Shown: positions 55,357-64,000 of the stretch, piece by piece
Position numbering within the stretch: position 1 is the first letter of the stretch
How the letters are laid out: each line of letters opens with the position of its first letter
NCBI GenBank assembly: GCA_905181815.1
Contig: CAJIZA010000001.1
Coordinates: 248,001 to 312,000, forward strand
Direction of reading: 5' to 3'
DNA length: 64,000 nucleotides
Source of the DNA: an uncultured Planktomarina sp.
GTDB taxonomy: Bacteria; Pseudomonadota; Alphaproteobacteria; Rhodobacterales; Rhodobacteraceae
Translations under genes and position numbers: made by a program
Notes under the pieces: model-generated
Seen by the model: the letters and a program-made list of their open reading frames with translations, nothing else
Databases searched by the model: none
Told to the model about the DNA's origin: nothing

Positions 55357-55655
55357 CTTTTTCTCCCTGTCACACATTAAAGTCTTGATAGAGCCAAATG
55401 CCGTGTCGTTAAAACGACGTTCTTACATTAGACCCGACTGGTGTTTATTGAGGCTCATAAAGCGCAATAGGTCAACTGTAAGTTGCAAAAACTTGTGTAA
55501 ATAAGCGACATATCACTGTCGTGAAATAAAAGTATATTGGGTTGACAGGCTGATATTCAAATATTTTTTACTGCCATGGACTGGTCTTGTATTTAAGTTA
55601 TAAAGCTGTCGGAAGAAATGGGACTGGAAATAAAAGCCGGATTTGGGCCAGCCTT
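55357..55655. other. AT-rich upstream region of the ABC transporter operon
   Basis: About 300 bases of AT-rich DNA between miaA and the binding protein gene. It should hold the operon promoter, but I see no strong sigma-70 boxes at standard spacing for the minus strand. A TTGACA on the plus strand at 55542-55547 has no convincing -10 partner. No coding frame is supported. Confidence 0.4.
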
Positions 55656-55658
55656 TTA
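55630..55658 (-). terminator. terminator-like hairpin overlapping the miaA stop codon
   Basis: On the minus strand, an A-rich arm followed by GGCTGG pairs imperfectly (one bulge, one wobble) with CCGGCTTTT, then ATT. The miaA TAA stop is part of the left arm. The stem is weak, so confidence is moderate. Confidence 0.4.
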
Positions 55659-56546
55659 TAGTTGATCAGCGGCGATACTGCGCCAATCGACCATGCGTTT
55701 GCGAAACCATGTTCTTTGGCGTTTCGCGAATTGGCTTGTGGCGGTCACGGCGTGGGTCTTGGCTTCGTCCAAAGTGAACTGCCCCTGTAGGTGGGCGATC
55801 AATTCAGGGGCGCCAATGGCCTGTGAGGATTGCCATCTGGAATCCCAAAGCTCCAAATTGCAGCGCGCCTCTTCCAACGCACCTTCTGCGACCATAATAT
55901 CGAAGCGCCTCTTCAACCTGTCGTTGAGCCAATCCACTGGGCTAGTTAAATGCAGTGCGTGACAGGCCTCCAGAGGCAGCAGCGGCGGCGGGGTCCGTGC
56001 CTGCCAGCTCCGAATAGACTGCCCAGTGGCCTTCAAAACCTCCCAAGCCCGCGCAACTCGCATCGGGTTTTGCACATCAATCTGCGCGCGCGTCTCATCA
56101 TCCAAATCCTCCAGCATCGACTGCAATCCGCCCTGAAACAGAAGGCCCGCCGATTGACCGCGAATACTGGCCGGAATGGGTGGAATATCTGCCAGCCCTT
56201 CTGTCAGCGCGCGAAAGTATAGCCCCGTGCCGCCCACAATGATCGGGCGTCTGCCTGCACTCAAGATTGGGCCGATGTCGCGCAACCAATCGCCCACAGA
56301 ATAGCTTTCGTGATTGGCCACATGCCCATATAAAGCGTGCGGTGCGCGGCTTTCTTCCTTGGCGGAAGGGCGCGCGGTGAGAATGCGCCAACCGCTATAG
56401 ACTTGCAACGCATCAGCATTGACGATGACGCCGCCCAATTGTGTCGCGATGTCTAACGCCAGGGCGGACTTACCACTCGCAGTTGCCCCAGCAATCAGGA
56501 CCGGGCGGGCCTCACCAAGCGTTGCGAGCAAAAATTTATTGGCCAT
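55656..56546 (-). CDS. miaA: tRNA dimethylallyltransferase
   Basis: A 296-residue enzyme that prenylates A37 of tRNAs reading codons that start with U. The P-loop GATASGKS is at residues 20-27, followed by VNADALQVYSGWRILTARPS and GGTGLYFRALTEGL. Its C-terminal part has QFAKRQRTWFRK, the usual RQxTW(F)R motif. Divergent from pyrH over 98 bases. Confidence 0.95.
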   Translation of the reverse strand: MANKFLLATLGEARPVLIAGATASGKSALALDIATQLGGVIVNADALQVYSGWRILTARPSAKEESRAPHALYGHVANHESYSVGDWLRDIGPILSAGRRPIIVGGTGLYFRALTEGLADIPPIPASIRGQSAGLLFQGGLQSMLEDLDDETRAQIDVQNPMRVARAWEVLKATGQSIRSWQARTPPPLLPLEACHALHLTSPVDWLNDRLKRRFDIMVAEGALEEARCNLELWDSRWQSSQAIGAPELIAHLQGQFTLDEAKTHAVTATSQFAKRQRTWFRKRMVDWRSIAADQL

Positions 56547-56644
56547 TTATAGCATTCTTCCGCTTTTTTTCATTTGCTCCGCGACACGGCGTTGCTCTTG
56601 GCCGATTTTTGCGACATCTTAGGCCAAAATAGTATGAGGGCACA

Positions 56645-57376
56645 ATGCACCAAACTTCCGGTTCCAAAGGTCAGTTCAAACGTGTTCTGTTAAAAATCTC
56701 TGGAGAAGCCCTAATGGGAGACCAGGGATACGGTCTTCATCCCCCGACTGTTGAGCGGATCGCCGCTGAGGTAAAAACGGTTCATGACCTTGGTGCTGAG
56801 ATCTGCATGGTAATTGGTGGCGGTAATATCTTTCGAGGTCTGCAGGGCTCTGCTCAGGGTATGGAGCGCACCACCGCCGATTATATGGGCATGCTGGCAA
56901 CCGTTATGAACGCGCTGGCGATGCAAAGCTCTTTGGAAGAGCAGGGCGTTCATACCCGAGTTGTCTCTGCGATCCCAATGGATCAGGTCTGTGAACCCTA
57001 CATCCGCCGCCGCGCGGTGCGTCATTTGGAGAAAAAGAGGGTGGTGATTTTCGCAGCGGGCACCGGCAACCCCTATTTTACTACCGATACCGCGGCTACG
57101 TTGAGGGCCAGTGAAATGGCCTGCGAGGCAATTTTTAAAGGTACGCAGGTCGATGGCATTTATGACAAAGATCCAAAGCAACATAGTGATGCGGTGCGTT
57201 ATGAAGCGGTGACCTATGATGAGGTGCTGCAAAAACGCCTTAAGGTTATGGATGCTTCAGCTATAGCTTTAGCGCGTGACAATAATTTGCCGATCATTGT
57301 ATTCTCCTTAGATGAACCTGGCGGGTTCAGGGGGATTTTGTCGGGCAACGGAACATATACCAAGGTTCACGGTTAA
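56645..57376 (+). CDS. pyrH: uridylate kinase
   Basis: A 243-residue UMP kinase of the amino acid kinase fold. [20 protein letters not shown] lies at residues 13-32, then [20 protein letters not shown] and a C-terminal [20 protein letters not shown]. First gene of the conserved pyrH-frr-uppS-cdsA-dxr-rseP-bamA series. Confidence 0.96.
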   Translation: MHQTSGSKGQFKRVLLKISGEALMGDQGYGLHPPTVERIAAEVKTVHDLGAEICMVIGGGNIFRGLQGSAQGMERTTADYMGMLATVMNALAMQSSLEEQGVHTRVVSAIPMDQVCEPYIRRRAVRHLEKKRVVIFAAGTGNPYFTTDTAATLRASEMACEAIFKGTQVDGIYDKDPKQHSDAVRYEAVTYDEVLQKRLKVMDASAIALARDNNLPIIVFSLDEPGGFRGILSGNGTYTKVHG

Positions 57377-57397
57377 CCAACTCAAGAAAGAAAAAGC

Positions 57398-57964
57398 ATG
57401 TCGGATGACCCATTAGATATTGATATTGATGACCTGCAACGTCGTATGGACGGGGCCATGGTCTCTTTGAAAACCGAATTTGCCTCTCTGCGTACGGGGC
57501 GGGCCAGCGGATCTATTCTCGATCCGGTGATGGTGGACGCTTACGGGCAGATGACCCCCATCAACCAAGTCGGTACAGTAAATGTACCGGAATCGCGGAT
57601 GGTGACGGTCAATGTCTGGGACAAAACACTGGTTGGCAAAGTCGAAAAAGCCATTCGTGAAAGCGGTCTGGGGATCAACCCTCAAACCAATGGCACGATC
57701 ATCATGCTGCCCATCCCGGAACTCAACGAAGAACGGCGTCGGGAGTTAACAAAAGTGGCGGCGGGTTACGCGGAGAACTGCCGTGTGTCCGTGCGCAACA
57801 TCCGCCGGGACGGCATGGATCAGATCAAAAAAACCAAAGCCGCTGGCATGTCTGAAGATGACCAAAAGCTCTGGGAAACCGAGGTCCAGGCGCTTACCGA
57901 TGCGCAGATCAAATTGGTAGATGCCACATTGGAGACTAAGCAAGCCGAAATAATGATGGTTTAG
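57398..57964 (+). CDS. frr: ribosome recycling factor
   Basis: A 188-residue RRF that splits post-termination ribosomes with EF-G. Conserved [48 protein letters not shown] and [13 protein letters not shown] are present. Length is normal. It starts 21 bases after pyrH. Confidence 0.96.
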   Translation: MSDDPLDIDIDDLQRRMDGAMVSLKTEFASLRTGRASGSILDPVMVDAYGQMTPINQVGTVNVPESRMVTVNVWDKTLVGKVEKAIRESGLGINPQTNGTIIMLPIPELNEERRRELTKVAAGYAENCRVSVRNIRRDGMDQIKKTKAAGMSEDDQKLWETEVQALTDAQIKLVDATLETKQAEIMMV

Positions 57965-57978
57965 ATTGGGCTTAATTG

Positions 57979-58686
57979 ATGGGACAATCCGCGGAACATG
58001 TTGCGATTATCATGGACGGAAATGGCCGTTGGGCGCAGCAACGTGGCTTGCCGCGGTTGGCCGGCCACCACGAGGGGGCCAAAAGAATTCGTGAAATCGT
58101 TCAGGCATGTCCAGAGGTTTGCGTTAAGCATCTGACAATATTCGCTTTTTCAACGGAAAATTGGAAACGCACCCAAGCAGAAGTTGGCGGTTTAATGAGA
58201 CTGTTCAAGAGTTACATCCTGCGCGAAACCCGGGATTTAGTGAATGAGGGCGTGCGGGTTCGGTTCATTGGGGATCGCTTGCGGCTCGATAAAACGCTGA
58301 TCAGCCTGATGGACGAGCTAGAGGTGTTGACGGCTCAGAACTCCAAAGTGCATTTGACCATCGCGCTCAACTACGGGGGCCGCGATGAGGTGACGCGCGC
58401 GGTGCAGCGCATGGCGGGAGATGTGGAGATCGGCAAGCTGGCAGCAAAAGAGGTGACCGCGGAAGTCTTGGCGCGGTATTTGGACACGCATTTATTGCCT
58501 GATCCAGATTTGGTGATCCGCACCAGCGGCGAGGCGCGGATTTCCAATTTTCTTCTCTGGCAATCCGCCTATGCGGAGTATGAGTTCGTCGATACGCTTT
58601 GGCCTGATTTTAGTGCCGGAGAGTTTACAAAACTGCTGGCCAATTTTGGGTCCCGTGAGCGCCGCTTTGGAGCAATTTCCGCATGA
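57979..58686 (+). CDS. uppS: isoprenyl (undecaprenyl) diphosphate synthase
   Basis: A 235-residue cis-prenyltransferase that makes the lipid carrier for peptidoglycan. HVAIIMDGNGRWAQQRGLPR begins at residue 6, with the catalytic aspartate in MDGNGRW, and the C-terminal RTSGEARISNFLLWQSAYAE motif is present. The ATG at 57979 is used; a TTG directly before it is in frame. The stop overlaps the cdsA start by four bases. Confidence 0.95.
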   Translation: MGQSAEHVAIIMDGNGRWAQQRGLPRLAGHHEGAKRIREIVQACPEVCVKHLTIFAFSTENWKRTQAEVGGLMRLFKSYILRETRDLVNEGVRVRFIGDRLRLDKTLISLMDELEVLTAQNSKVHLTIALNYGGRDEVTRAVQRMAGDVEIGKLAAKEVTAEVLARYLDTHLLPDPDLVIRTSGEARISNFLLWQSAYAEYEFVDTLWPDFSAGEFTKLLANFGSRERRFGAISA

Positions 58687-59468
58687 CAAAGGACCGATGG
58701 GCAGATCTACCTTTGCGCTTAGCCTCTGCGATTGTATTGCTTCTTATTTTTTCGGCATCCCTTTATTTCGGACGCATCGGGGTTTTGTCTCTTGGCTTCG
58801 TGGCCGTACTGGCCATGCAATGGGAATTGGCGCGCATGTTTGGCCTCAGCCGTCGACGCTTGCTGACTGTGACCGTTGTGGCTGCCGTGGGATGGTTGCC
58901 AATGGCGCTATTGCCAATGGTTTTGACGCAGAGTTTATTTTTGGCAGCCGTGGCAGGTTTCCTTCCGATCATGTTTGGAGTGGCGTTTATCTCGCACAAT
59001 CGGATGGTTTATATAGGCTATGGCGCTCTCTTGACGCTTGGGATATTGTCCTTTTGGTTTTTGGCGCTGACGTTTGGCGCCACTGGCATTGCGATCCTAG
59101 CAGCCGTGATCATTCTATCGGATATTGGCGGTTATATCGCGGGACGCTTGTTTGGCGGACCCAAGTTCTGGCCAGCTGTCAGCCCAAAAAAAACGTGGAG
59201 CGGCACAGTTGTAGGATGGGTGTTGGCCGGTCTTTTGGGGCTGTATCTCATGCATGAGACAGGTGCGTGGTGGCCCGCTCCAGTCGCGATATTCGTGGCG
59301 TTTGGTGCACAGATGGGTGATATTGCAGAAAGCTGGGTGAAGCGCCGCATGGGCGTCAAAGACAGTTCACAGCTCATTCCCGGGCATGGCGGATTTTTGG
59401 ATAGGCTTGACGGATTCGTTGGTGGGGCCGCTGCTTTTGGCCTGATTATGGCTTTGTTTTTATCGTGA
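58683..59468 (+). CDS. cdsA: phosphatidate cytidylyltransferase
   Basis: A 261-residue polytopic membrane enzyme that makes CDP-diacylglycerol. About seven hydrophobic segments are visible. The signature near residues 140-175 is ILSDIGGYIAGRLFGGPKFW, then PAVSPKKTWSGTVVGW, in which the usual EG is replaced by SG. It overlaps uppS upstream and dxr downstream by four bases each. Confidence 0.93.
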   Translation: MTKDRWADLPLRLASAIVLLLIFSASLYFGRIGVLSLGFVAVLAMQWELARMFGLSRRRLLTVTVVAAVGWLPMALLPMVLTQSLFLAAVAGFLPIMFGVAFISHNRMVYIGYGALLTLGILSFWFLALTFGATGIAILAAVIILSDIGGYIAGRLFGGPKFWPAVSPKKTWSGTVVGWVLAGLLGLYLMHETGAWWPAPVAIFVAFGAQMGDIAESWVKRRMGVKDSSQLIPGHGGFLDRLDGFVGGAAAFGLIMALFLS

Positions 59469-60628
59469 AGCGCCGGGTTTCAATCTTTGGCGTCACTGGC
59501 TCCATCGGCCAAAATACTTTGGATCTTTTGCGGCGCGACCCAACGGCCTATCACGTGGTGGCTTTGAGCGGTGGCCGCAATATTACGCAGCTGGCCAAAG
59601 ATGCGCGTGAATTTTCTCCCGAAGTGGTTATCACAGCCTTTGAGAACCTTTTGCCAGAGCTGAAAGTGGCTATGGCGGGATCTGGCGTTTCGGTCCAGGC
59701 GGGTGCTGAGGCGATCGGTCGAGCGGCCGAGCGGCCGGCTGATTGGATCATGTCATGCATCGTGGGCGTGGCGGGGTTAAAGCCTAGTTTAAATGCGGTC
59801 CGACAAGGCACAACCTTGGCCCTCGCCAATAAAGAATCCCTTGTGGCTGCAGGCCCCATTCTGATGAAGGAGTCTCGGCGTCATGGGGCGACAATTCTGC
59901 CGGTGGACAGCGAACATTCCGCGGTATTTCAAGCCTTAATTGGCGAAGATATCTCGAACGTTGAGCGGATCATCATTACGGCCAGCGGGGGAGCCTTTCG
60001 CGATTGGCCGCAGGCGGATCTGGTCAAGGCTACCCCGGCGCAGGCGCAAACCCATCCCAATTGGTCGATGGGGCAAAGGATCACCATTGACAGCGCTTCC
60101 ATGTTTAACAAAGGCATGGAATTAATTGAGACCAAAGAATTCTTTGGGGTCCATGAGGCGCAGATTGAGACGATTATTCATCCCGAAAGCTTGATCCACG
60201 CGATGGTTGGGTTTCAGGACGGCGGGATGATGGCCCATGTGGGACCGCCAGATATGCGTCATGCCATCAGCTTTGCGCTTCACTATCCCATGCGCCACCC
60301 GTTGGATGTCGCACGATTGGACTTTACGAAGATTGGCCAGTTTCAGTTCTACGCAGCCGATGAGGCGCGCTACCCGGCTTTACGTTTGGCGCGGGAGGTC
60401 ATGCGACAGGGCAATCTTTGGGGGGCCGCGTTCAATGCGGCCAAGGAAGTGGCCTTAGATCGTTTTATTTCAGGGGACATTGGATTTTTAGATATGGCGA
60501 TACTGGTCGAAAAGGCGTTGCACAGCATGGACCGCGCGGGGCTGTTGAGCACCGCGCCTCGTGATTTACCGGATGTTTTGCTAGCCGATCAAGCCACGCG
60601 CGAAAGGGCTCGGACAATTGATGTTTGA
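59465..60628 (+). CDS. dxr: 1-deoxy-D-xylulose 5-phosphate reductoisomerase
   Basis: A 387-residue enzyme of the MEP isoprenoid pathway. The NADPH motif is VSIFGVTGSIGQNTLDLLRR near the N-terminus. LANKESLVAAGPILM, LPVDSEHSAVFQAL and the MSIDSASMF-like MGQRITIDSASMFNKGMELI block are present. The start is GTG at 59465, overlapping the cdsA stop (GTGA). Confidence 0.95.
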   Translation: MKRRVSIFGVTGSIGQNTLDLLRRDPTAYHVVALSGGRNITQLAKDAREFSPEVVITAFENLLPELKVAMAGSGVSVQAGAEAIGRAAERPADWIMSCIVGVAGLKPSLNAVRQGTTLALANKESLVAAGPILMKESRRHGATILPVDSEHSAVFQALIGEDISNVERIIITASGGAFRDWPQADLVKATPAQAQTHPNWSMGQRITIDSASMFNKGMELIETKEFFGVHEAQIETIIHPESLIHAMVGFQDGGMMAHVGPPDMRHAISFALHYPMRHPLDVARLDFTKIGQFQFYAADEARYPALRLAREVMRQGNLWGAAFNAAKEVALDRFISGDIGFLDMAILVEKALHSMDRAGLLSTAPRDLPDVLLADQATRERARTIDV

Positions 60629-61952
60629 TATGGCTGCACTCTCTGCCTCTTTCGGCGGATTTATTTGGATGATCTTCTTTTTTATCATCGCCTTGTCGGT
60701 TATTGTAGCCGTGCATGAATACGGCCATTACATTGTCGGGCGTTGGTGCGGCATACATGCGGAGGTTTTCTCTGTGGGATTTGGCACCGTGCTCCTGTCG
60801 CGCGTGGACAGGCATGGCACGCGGTGGCAATTTGCAGCGCTGCCTTTTGGCGGATTTGTGCGCTTTAAGGGTGATGCCAGCGCCGCCAGCGCGCCCGATG
60901 CTGCGCTTTTGCCAAAGCTGAGTGCTGAGGAGCGGCGCAAAACCATGCATGGAGCGCCAATTTGGGCGCGGGCCGCGACGTCAGCTGCCGGGCCTGTGTT
61001 CAATTTTATCCTATCGATTTTGCTATATTGTGGACTGTTCATGTGGCATGGCCAATATGATGGCAGCTTGAAGATCGCTCAATTAACCCCTGTGCCGGGA
61101 GAAATGGGCCTGCAGATTGGAGATGAAATCCTGGCCGTTGAGGGTCAAGAGGTGCGCAGTTACGAAGAATTTGCGACGATGGGTCAGGCGCTCGTGGCAC
61201 CCGTGCGCTACACAGTGATGCGCGACGGCCGTCGCAGCTTTGTACTTGGTCCCGTACCGTTTCCGGCATTGGTGGTGCAGGTCCAGCCGCGCTCTGCTGC
61301 GATTAAGGCGGGCTTGCAGGCAGGAGACTTCATTTTGCGGATTGATGGCCTGGCGATTAATGGATTTTCAGAGCTGCAACAGATCGTGGCAGAGGCGGAT
61401 GGGGATGAAATGGGATTTTCGGTTTGGCGGGCGGGCACAGAATTGGATGTGCGTCTGACTGCAAAATCGGTAGCGATACCGAGCGCCAATGGGGATTTTG
61501 TGAACCGGCGATTGGTGGGCATTTCTGGAGGCACATTCTTTGAGCCGAGTACGGATCCATTGCCCTTTAGAGTTGCGGTTCTGGCGGCGGCTGAGCGTAC
61601 CTGGTCGATCATTACCCTGTCTATCGCGGGTTTGAAGCAGATGGTTTTTGGCTCTATCAGCGCATGTAACATTTCCGGTCCCGTGGCGATTGCAGAGACC
61701 GCTGGACAGATGGCGCGTCAGGGTGCGATGCCGTTTCTTGCGTTGATCGCGGGTTTGTCGACCGCTGTTGGCTTGATGAATCTCTTTCCTATCCCGGTCT
61801 TGGATGGCGGACATTTGCTATTTTGCGTTTATGAAGCGATCACTGGGCACAAGCCAAGTGATTCTGCTCTACAGATTTTGATGACCATCGGGCTATTTTT
61901 GGTTTTGTCGCTTACGACCTTCGCTGTGGTCATGAATTTCATGTGCCCATAA
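60621..61952 (+). CDS. rseP: RIP metalloprotease RseP (site-2 protease)
   Basis: A 443-residue membrane zinc protease that cleaves anti-sigma factors and signal peptide remnants. The HEXXH motif is H32-E33-Y34-G35-H36 in VAVHEYGHYIVGRWCG. A PDZ region lies at about 205-275 (VVQVQPRSAAIKAGLQAGDF), and the third zinc ligand region is MNLFPIPVLDGGHLLF. ATG at 60621 lies inside the end of dxr. It precedes bamA by 120 bases. Confidence 0.94.
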   Translation: MFDMAALSASFGGFIWMIFFFIIALSVIVAVHEYGHYIVGRWCGIHAEVFSVGFGTVLLSRVDRHGTRWQFAALPFGGFVRFKGDASAASAPDAALLPKLSAEERRKTMHGAPIWARAATSAAGPVFNFILSILLYCGLFMWHGQYDGSLKIAQLTPVPGEMGLQIGDEILAVEGQEVRSYEEFATMGQALVAPVRYTVMRDGRRSFVLGPVPFPALVVQVQPRSAAIKAGLQAGDFILRIDGLAINGFSELQQIVAEADGDEMGFSVWRAGTELDVRLTAKSVAIPSANGDFVNRRLVGISGGTFFEPSTDPLPFRVAVLAAAERTWSIITLSIAGLKQMVFGSISACNISGPVAIAETAGQMARQGAMPFLALIAGLSTAVGLMNLFPIPVLDGGHLLFCVYEAITGHKPSDSALQILMTIGLFLVLSLTTFAVVMNFMCP

Positions 61953-62072
61953 CCCGAAACTTTTCCAGAAAAGCTATGAAAATTCGGTGATTGGTGCGCA
62001 GTTTTTTTTGACAGACTGCCGGCGAGGCGATAAGTTCACGAAATATTAACTACGCCATAAACAGGGACATTT

Positions 62073-64000
62073 ATGATGAAACTTTTTGGAGCTCATGCGG
62101 CACGGGCAACTGTTTTGATCCGTGCCTTTGGTGTCGTAATGATCTCTTACGTTTTGATGGTGCAGGCGGCGCAGGCAAATAATTTCGAAATTACAGAAAT
62201 TATCGTCGATGGCAATCGTCGGATAGAGACGGAAACCATCCGCAGCTACACAGAGATTGAGACCCCGGGGGTTCTGGTGATCGGTGAGGTTAATGACGCG
62301 GTGCAGCGCGTGCGCCGGTCAAACCTCTTTGAAAGCGTGACGGCAGAGGTACAAGGCAACAGGCTCAAGATCACAGTCGTTGAATTTCCGACGGTCAATG
62401 AAGTTGTGTTCGAGGGAAATGATCGGCTTGGTGATAAACAATTGAGCGCTGTGGTGCGCTCGCAATCACGACGGGTCTATTCTGTCAGTCAAGTGCGCGA
62501 TGATGCGAATGCCATTGCTGAGGCCTATGCTAATCGAGGCCGAATAGCCGCATCCGTTGAGCCCCGGATCATCCGGAGGTCGGACAACCGTGTTGATGTC
62601 GTTTTTGAGATTGCTGAGGGCGGTGTTGTGGAGATTGAACGGCTGTCCTTTGTGGGCAACCGGACGTTCTCCGATCGGCGTTTGCGCCGTGTTTTGAACA
62701 CCAAGCAAGCCGGTCTGCTGCGTATATTCATACAACGCGATACCTATATCGAAGACCGGGTTGAATTCGACAAACAAGTTCTGACTGACTTTTATATCTC
62801 GCGTGGTTACATTGATTTTCAAGTGCAATCTGTGACCTCAGAGCTATCGAAAACTCGAAATTCCTTCTTTCTCACTTTCCGGATCCAAGAAGGGCAAAAG
62901 TTTTCTTTTGGTAAGATCACCATGACGTCAGATCTCAAAGATGTGGACACAGCCGATTTTGAAAAAGCGATCAAAATCGGGCACGGAGATATCTACTCTC
63001 CGGGCTTGGTCGAAAATACCATTGCTCGTATAGAGCGCCGAGCTTTGGAGCTGGGGCTTGATTTTGTGCGTGTTGAGCCGCGCGTGACCCGCAACAAAGA
63101 AAGCCTGGCCTTGGATATTGATTTCAACCTATCTCGCGGGCCCCGCGTTTTCGTTGAGCGGATCAATATTGCAGGCAATACGACCACGCTCGATCGGGTG
63201 ATCCGGCGGCAGTTTAAAATCGTTGAGGGCGATGCGTTGAACCCCCGTGAAATTCGTGCCAGCGCTGAACGAATTCGGGCGCTGGGTTTCTTTTCAAGTT
63301 CTAATGTAACCACCCGCGAGGGGTCTGCGCCCAATCAAAGGATCGTGGAAGTTGCAGTGACTGAGAAGCCAACCGGCAGCTTGAAATTCGGGGCCAATTA
63401 TAATTCGGCCAATGGGGTCGGATTAGTGGCCAGTTTCCGCGAAGCAAATTTCTTGGGGCGGGGCCAAGCCGCCAGTTTCGGTGTCAATACCACCTCAAGC
63501 ACGCGCAATTTTAATTTTGGGTTCAAAGAATCGTCGTTATACAACCGGGATTTAAGCTTGAGTTTTGGGATTGATTACCAAGGCACCAGCAAGAACAACG
63601 CCCGGTATAACACCGGCGCCTTTGGATTTGATGCAGCTTTGGGCTTTCCGGTCAGCGAGTCTGGATTTTTGACACCCTAAGCTCCTCTATAAAACCGAAA
63701 AGCTGACGGATGTGACCACAAATTCAGCAGTTATCACAGGAGAAGCTGTAGAGGGCGACCGCAAAACGCTTGGCTTGGGCTATACTTACTTGCTCGACAA
63801 CCGCCGTACGGGTCTTAATCCGAAAGCCGGAATGTTTCTGCGCCTGTCACAAGATTTTGGCCTGACGGGTGATGCGCGTTTTGTTCGCACGAACGTAAAA
63901 TTGGGTGGTGAAACCTACGTGCGCAATGAAGACTTCAAAGTCACCGCAATTTTAGAAGGTGGCGCTCTTAATTATGCCAGTAGCAGTTCGAGCCGAGTCA
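62073..64000 (+). CDS. bamA: outer membrane assembly factor BamA, interrupted by a one-base frameshift and cut by the window end
   Basis: From ATG 62073 there is a signal peptide (residues about 15-36, ending QAAQAN), then POTRA repeats (FEITEIIVDGNRRIETETIR, VNEVVFEGNDRLGDKQLSAV, IERLSFVGNRTFSDRRLRRV, KFSFGKITMTSDLKDVDTAD, VFVERINIAGNTTTLDRVIR) and the beginning of the beta barrel. The frame stops at 63678-63680 inside the barrel, after SESGFLTP. One base over, the barrel continues without interruption from 63679 to the window end (KLLYKTEKLTDVTTNSAVIT, TLGLGYTYLLDNRRTGLNPK). One extra C in CCC at 63675-63677 explains it. BamA is normally essential, so an error in the sequence is likely. Confidence 0.93.

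Noticed and set aside
55542-55570. TTGACA as a plus-strand promoter
   Set aside because: No suitable -10 box at 16-18 bases, and no plus-strand gene follows before miaA on the other strand.
63675-63680. Programmed frameshifting in bamA
   Set aside because: There is no slippery heptamer or downstream structure of a known type, and no case of programmed shifting in bamA is known to me. A one-base sequence error is simpler.
1-64000. CRISPR arrays, insertion sequences, prophage genes, toxin-antitoxin or other defence systems
   Set aside because: No regularly spaced repeats, transposases, phage structural genes or recognisable defence genes were seen in the window.

Overview
The window reads as a stretch of chromosome from a marine alphaproteobacterium of the Roseobacter group (Rhodobacteraceae). 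This rests on gene order and protein character: a gltA-gltX-(comEC)-lexA-moeA-moaC-trpC-trpD-trpG block, a purL-bolA-grxD block, lpxD with its own acyl carrier protein, an alphaproteobacterial SOS box of the GAAC-N7-GAAC type, and a fused indolepyruvate oxidoreductase. I judge GC content to be moderate by eye, which fits a pelagic roseobacter, but the species cannot be fixed from the sequence. I see no prophage, insertion sequence or CRISPR array.

Layout. 1-5,010: minus-strand valine (isobutyryl-CoA) degradation genes (mmsA, acyl-CoA dehydrogenase, 3-hydroxyisobutyryl-CoA hydrolase, mmsB) and the start of an MmgE/PrpD-type gene, with a divergent LysR regulator. 6,103-11,054: coaD, then a central carbon block of two gap paralogues with a 47-residue membrane protein between them, and tkt. 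11,253-15,165: a zapA pair, then purL, bolA, a small membrane protein and grxD. 15,464-19,884: a LysR gene facing a fused indolepyruvate ferredoxin oxidoreductase across a perfect 12-bp inverted repeat. 19,974-25,673: murI, argC, ccmE, ccmF, ccmH and an enoyl-CoA hydratase. 25,781-33,711: gltA, gltX, a comEC remnant, lexA, moeA, moaC and trpCDG. 33,859-42,159: envelope genes (polysaccharide deacetylase, Stealth protein, a DUF882 protein, L,D-transpeptidase, lpxD, acp, a beta-ketoacyl synthase, an IalB-like protein) and tRNA-Arg(CCG). 42,465-48,635: a CorC-like protein, xerD, two uncharacterised proteins, aroK, aroB and ssb. 48,867-55,356: a peptide-type ABC transporter of unusual architecture. 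55,656-64,000: miaA divergent from pyrH-frr-uppS-cdsA-dxr-rseP-bamA, the conserved lipid and envelope biogenesis block.

Most of the window is ordinary core genome. I did not find a clear new multi-gene system. The points that stand out are four damaged genes (comEC reduced to its two ends, single-base frameshifts in the DUF882 gene and in bamA, a nonsense codon in the ialB-like gene), a shared GTTAGCG-type operator upstream of both gap genes, a long palindrome controlling the indolepyruvate oxidoreductase region, and an ABC transporter whose two permeases both carry extra segments. Because bamA is normally essential, at least some of the single-base lesions may be sequence errors rather than true mutations.
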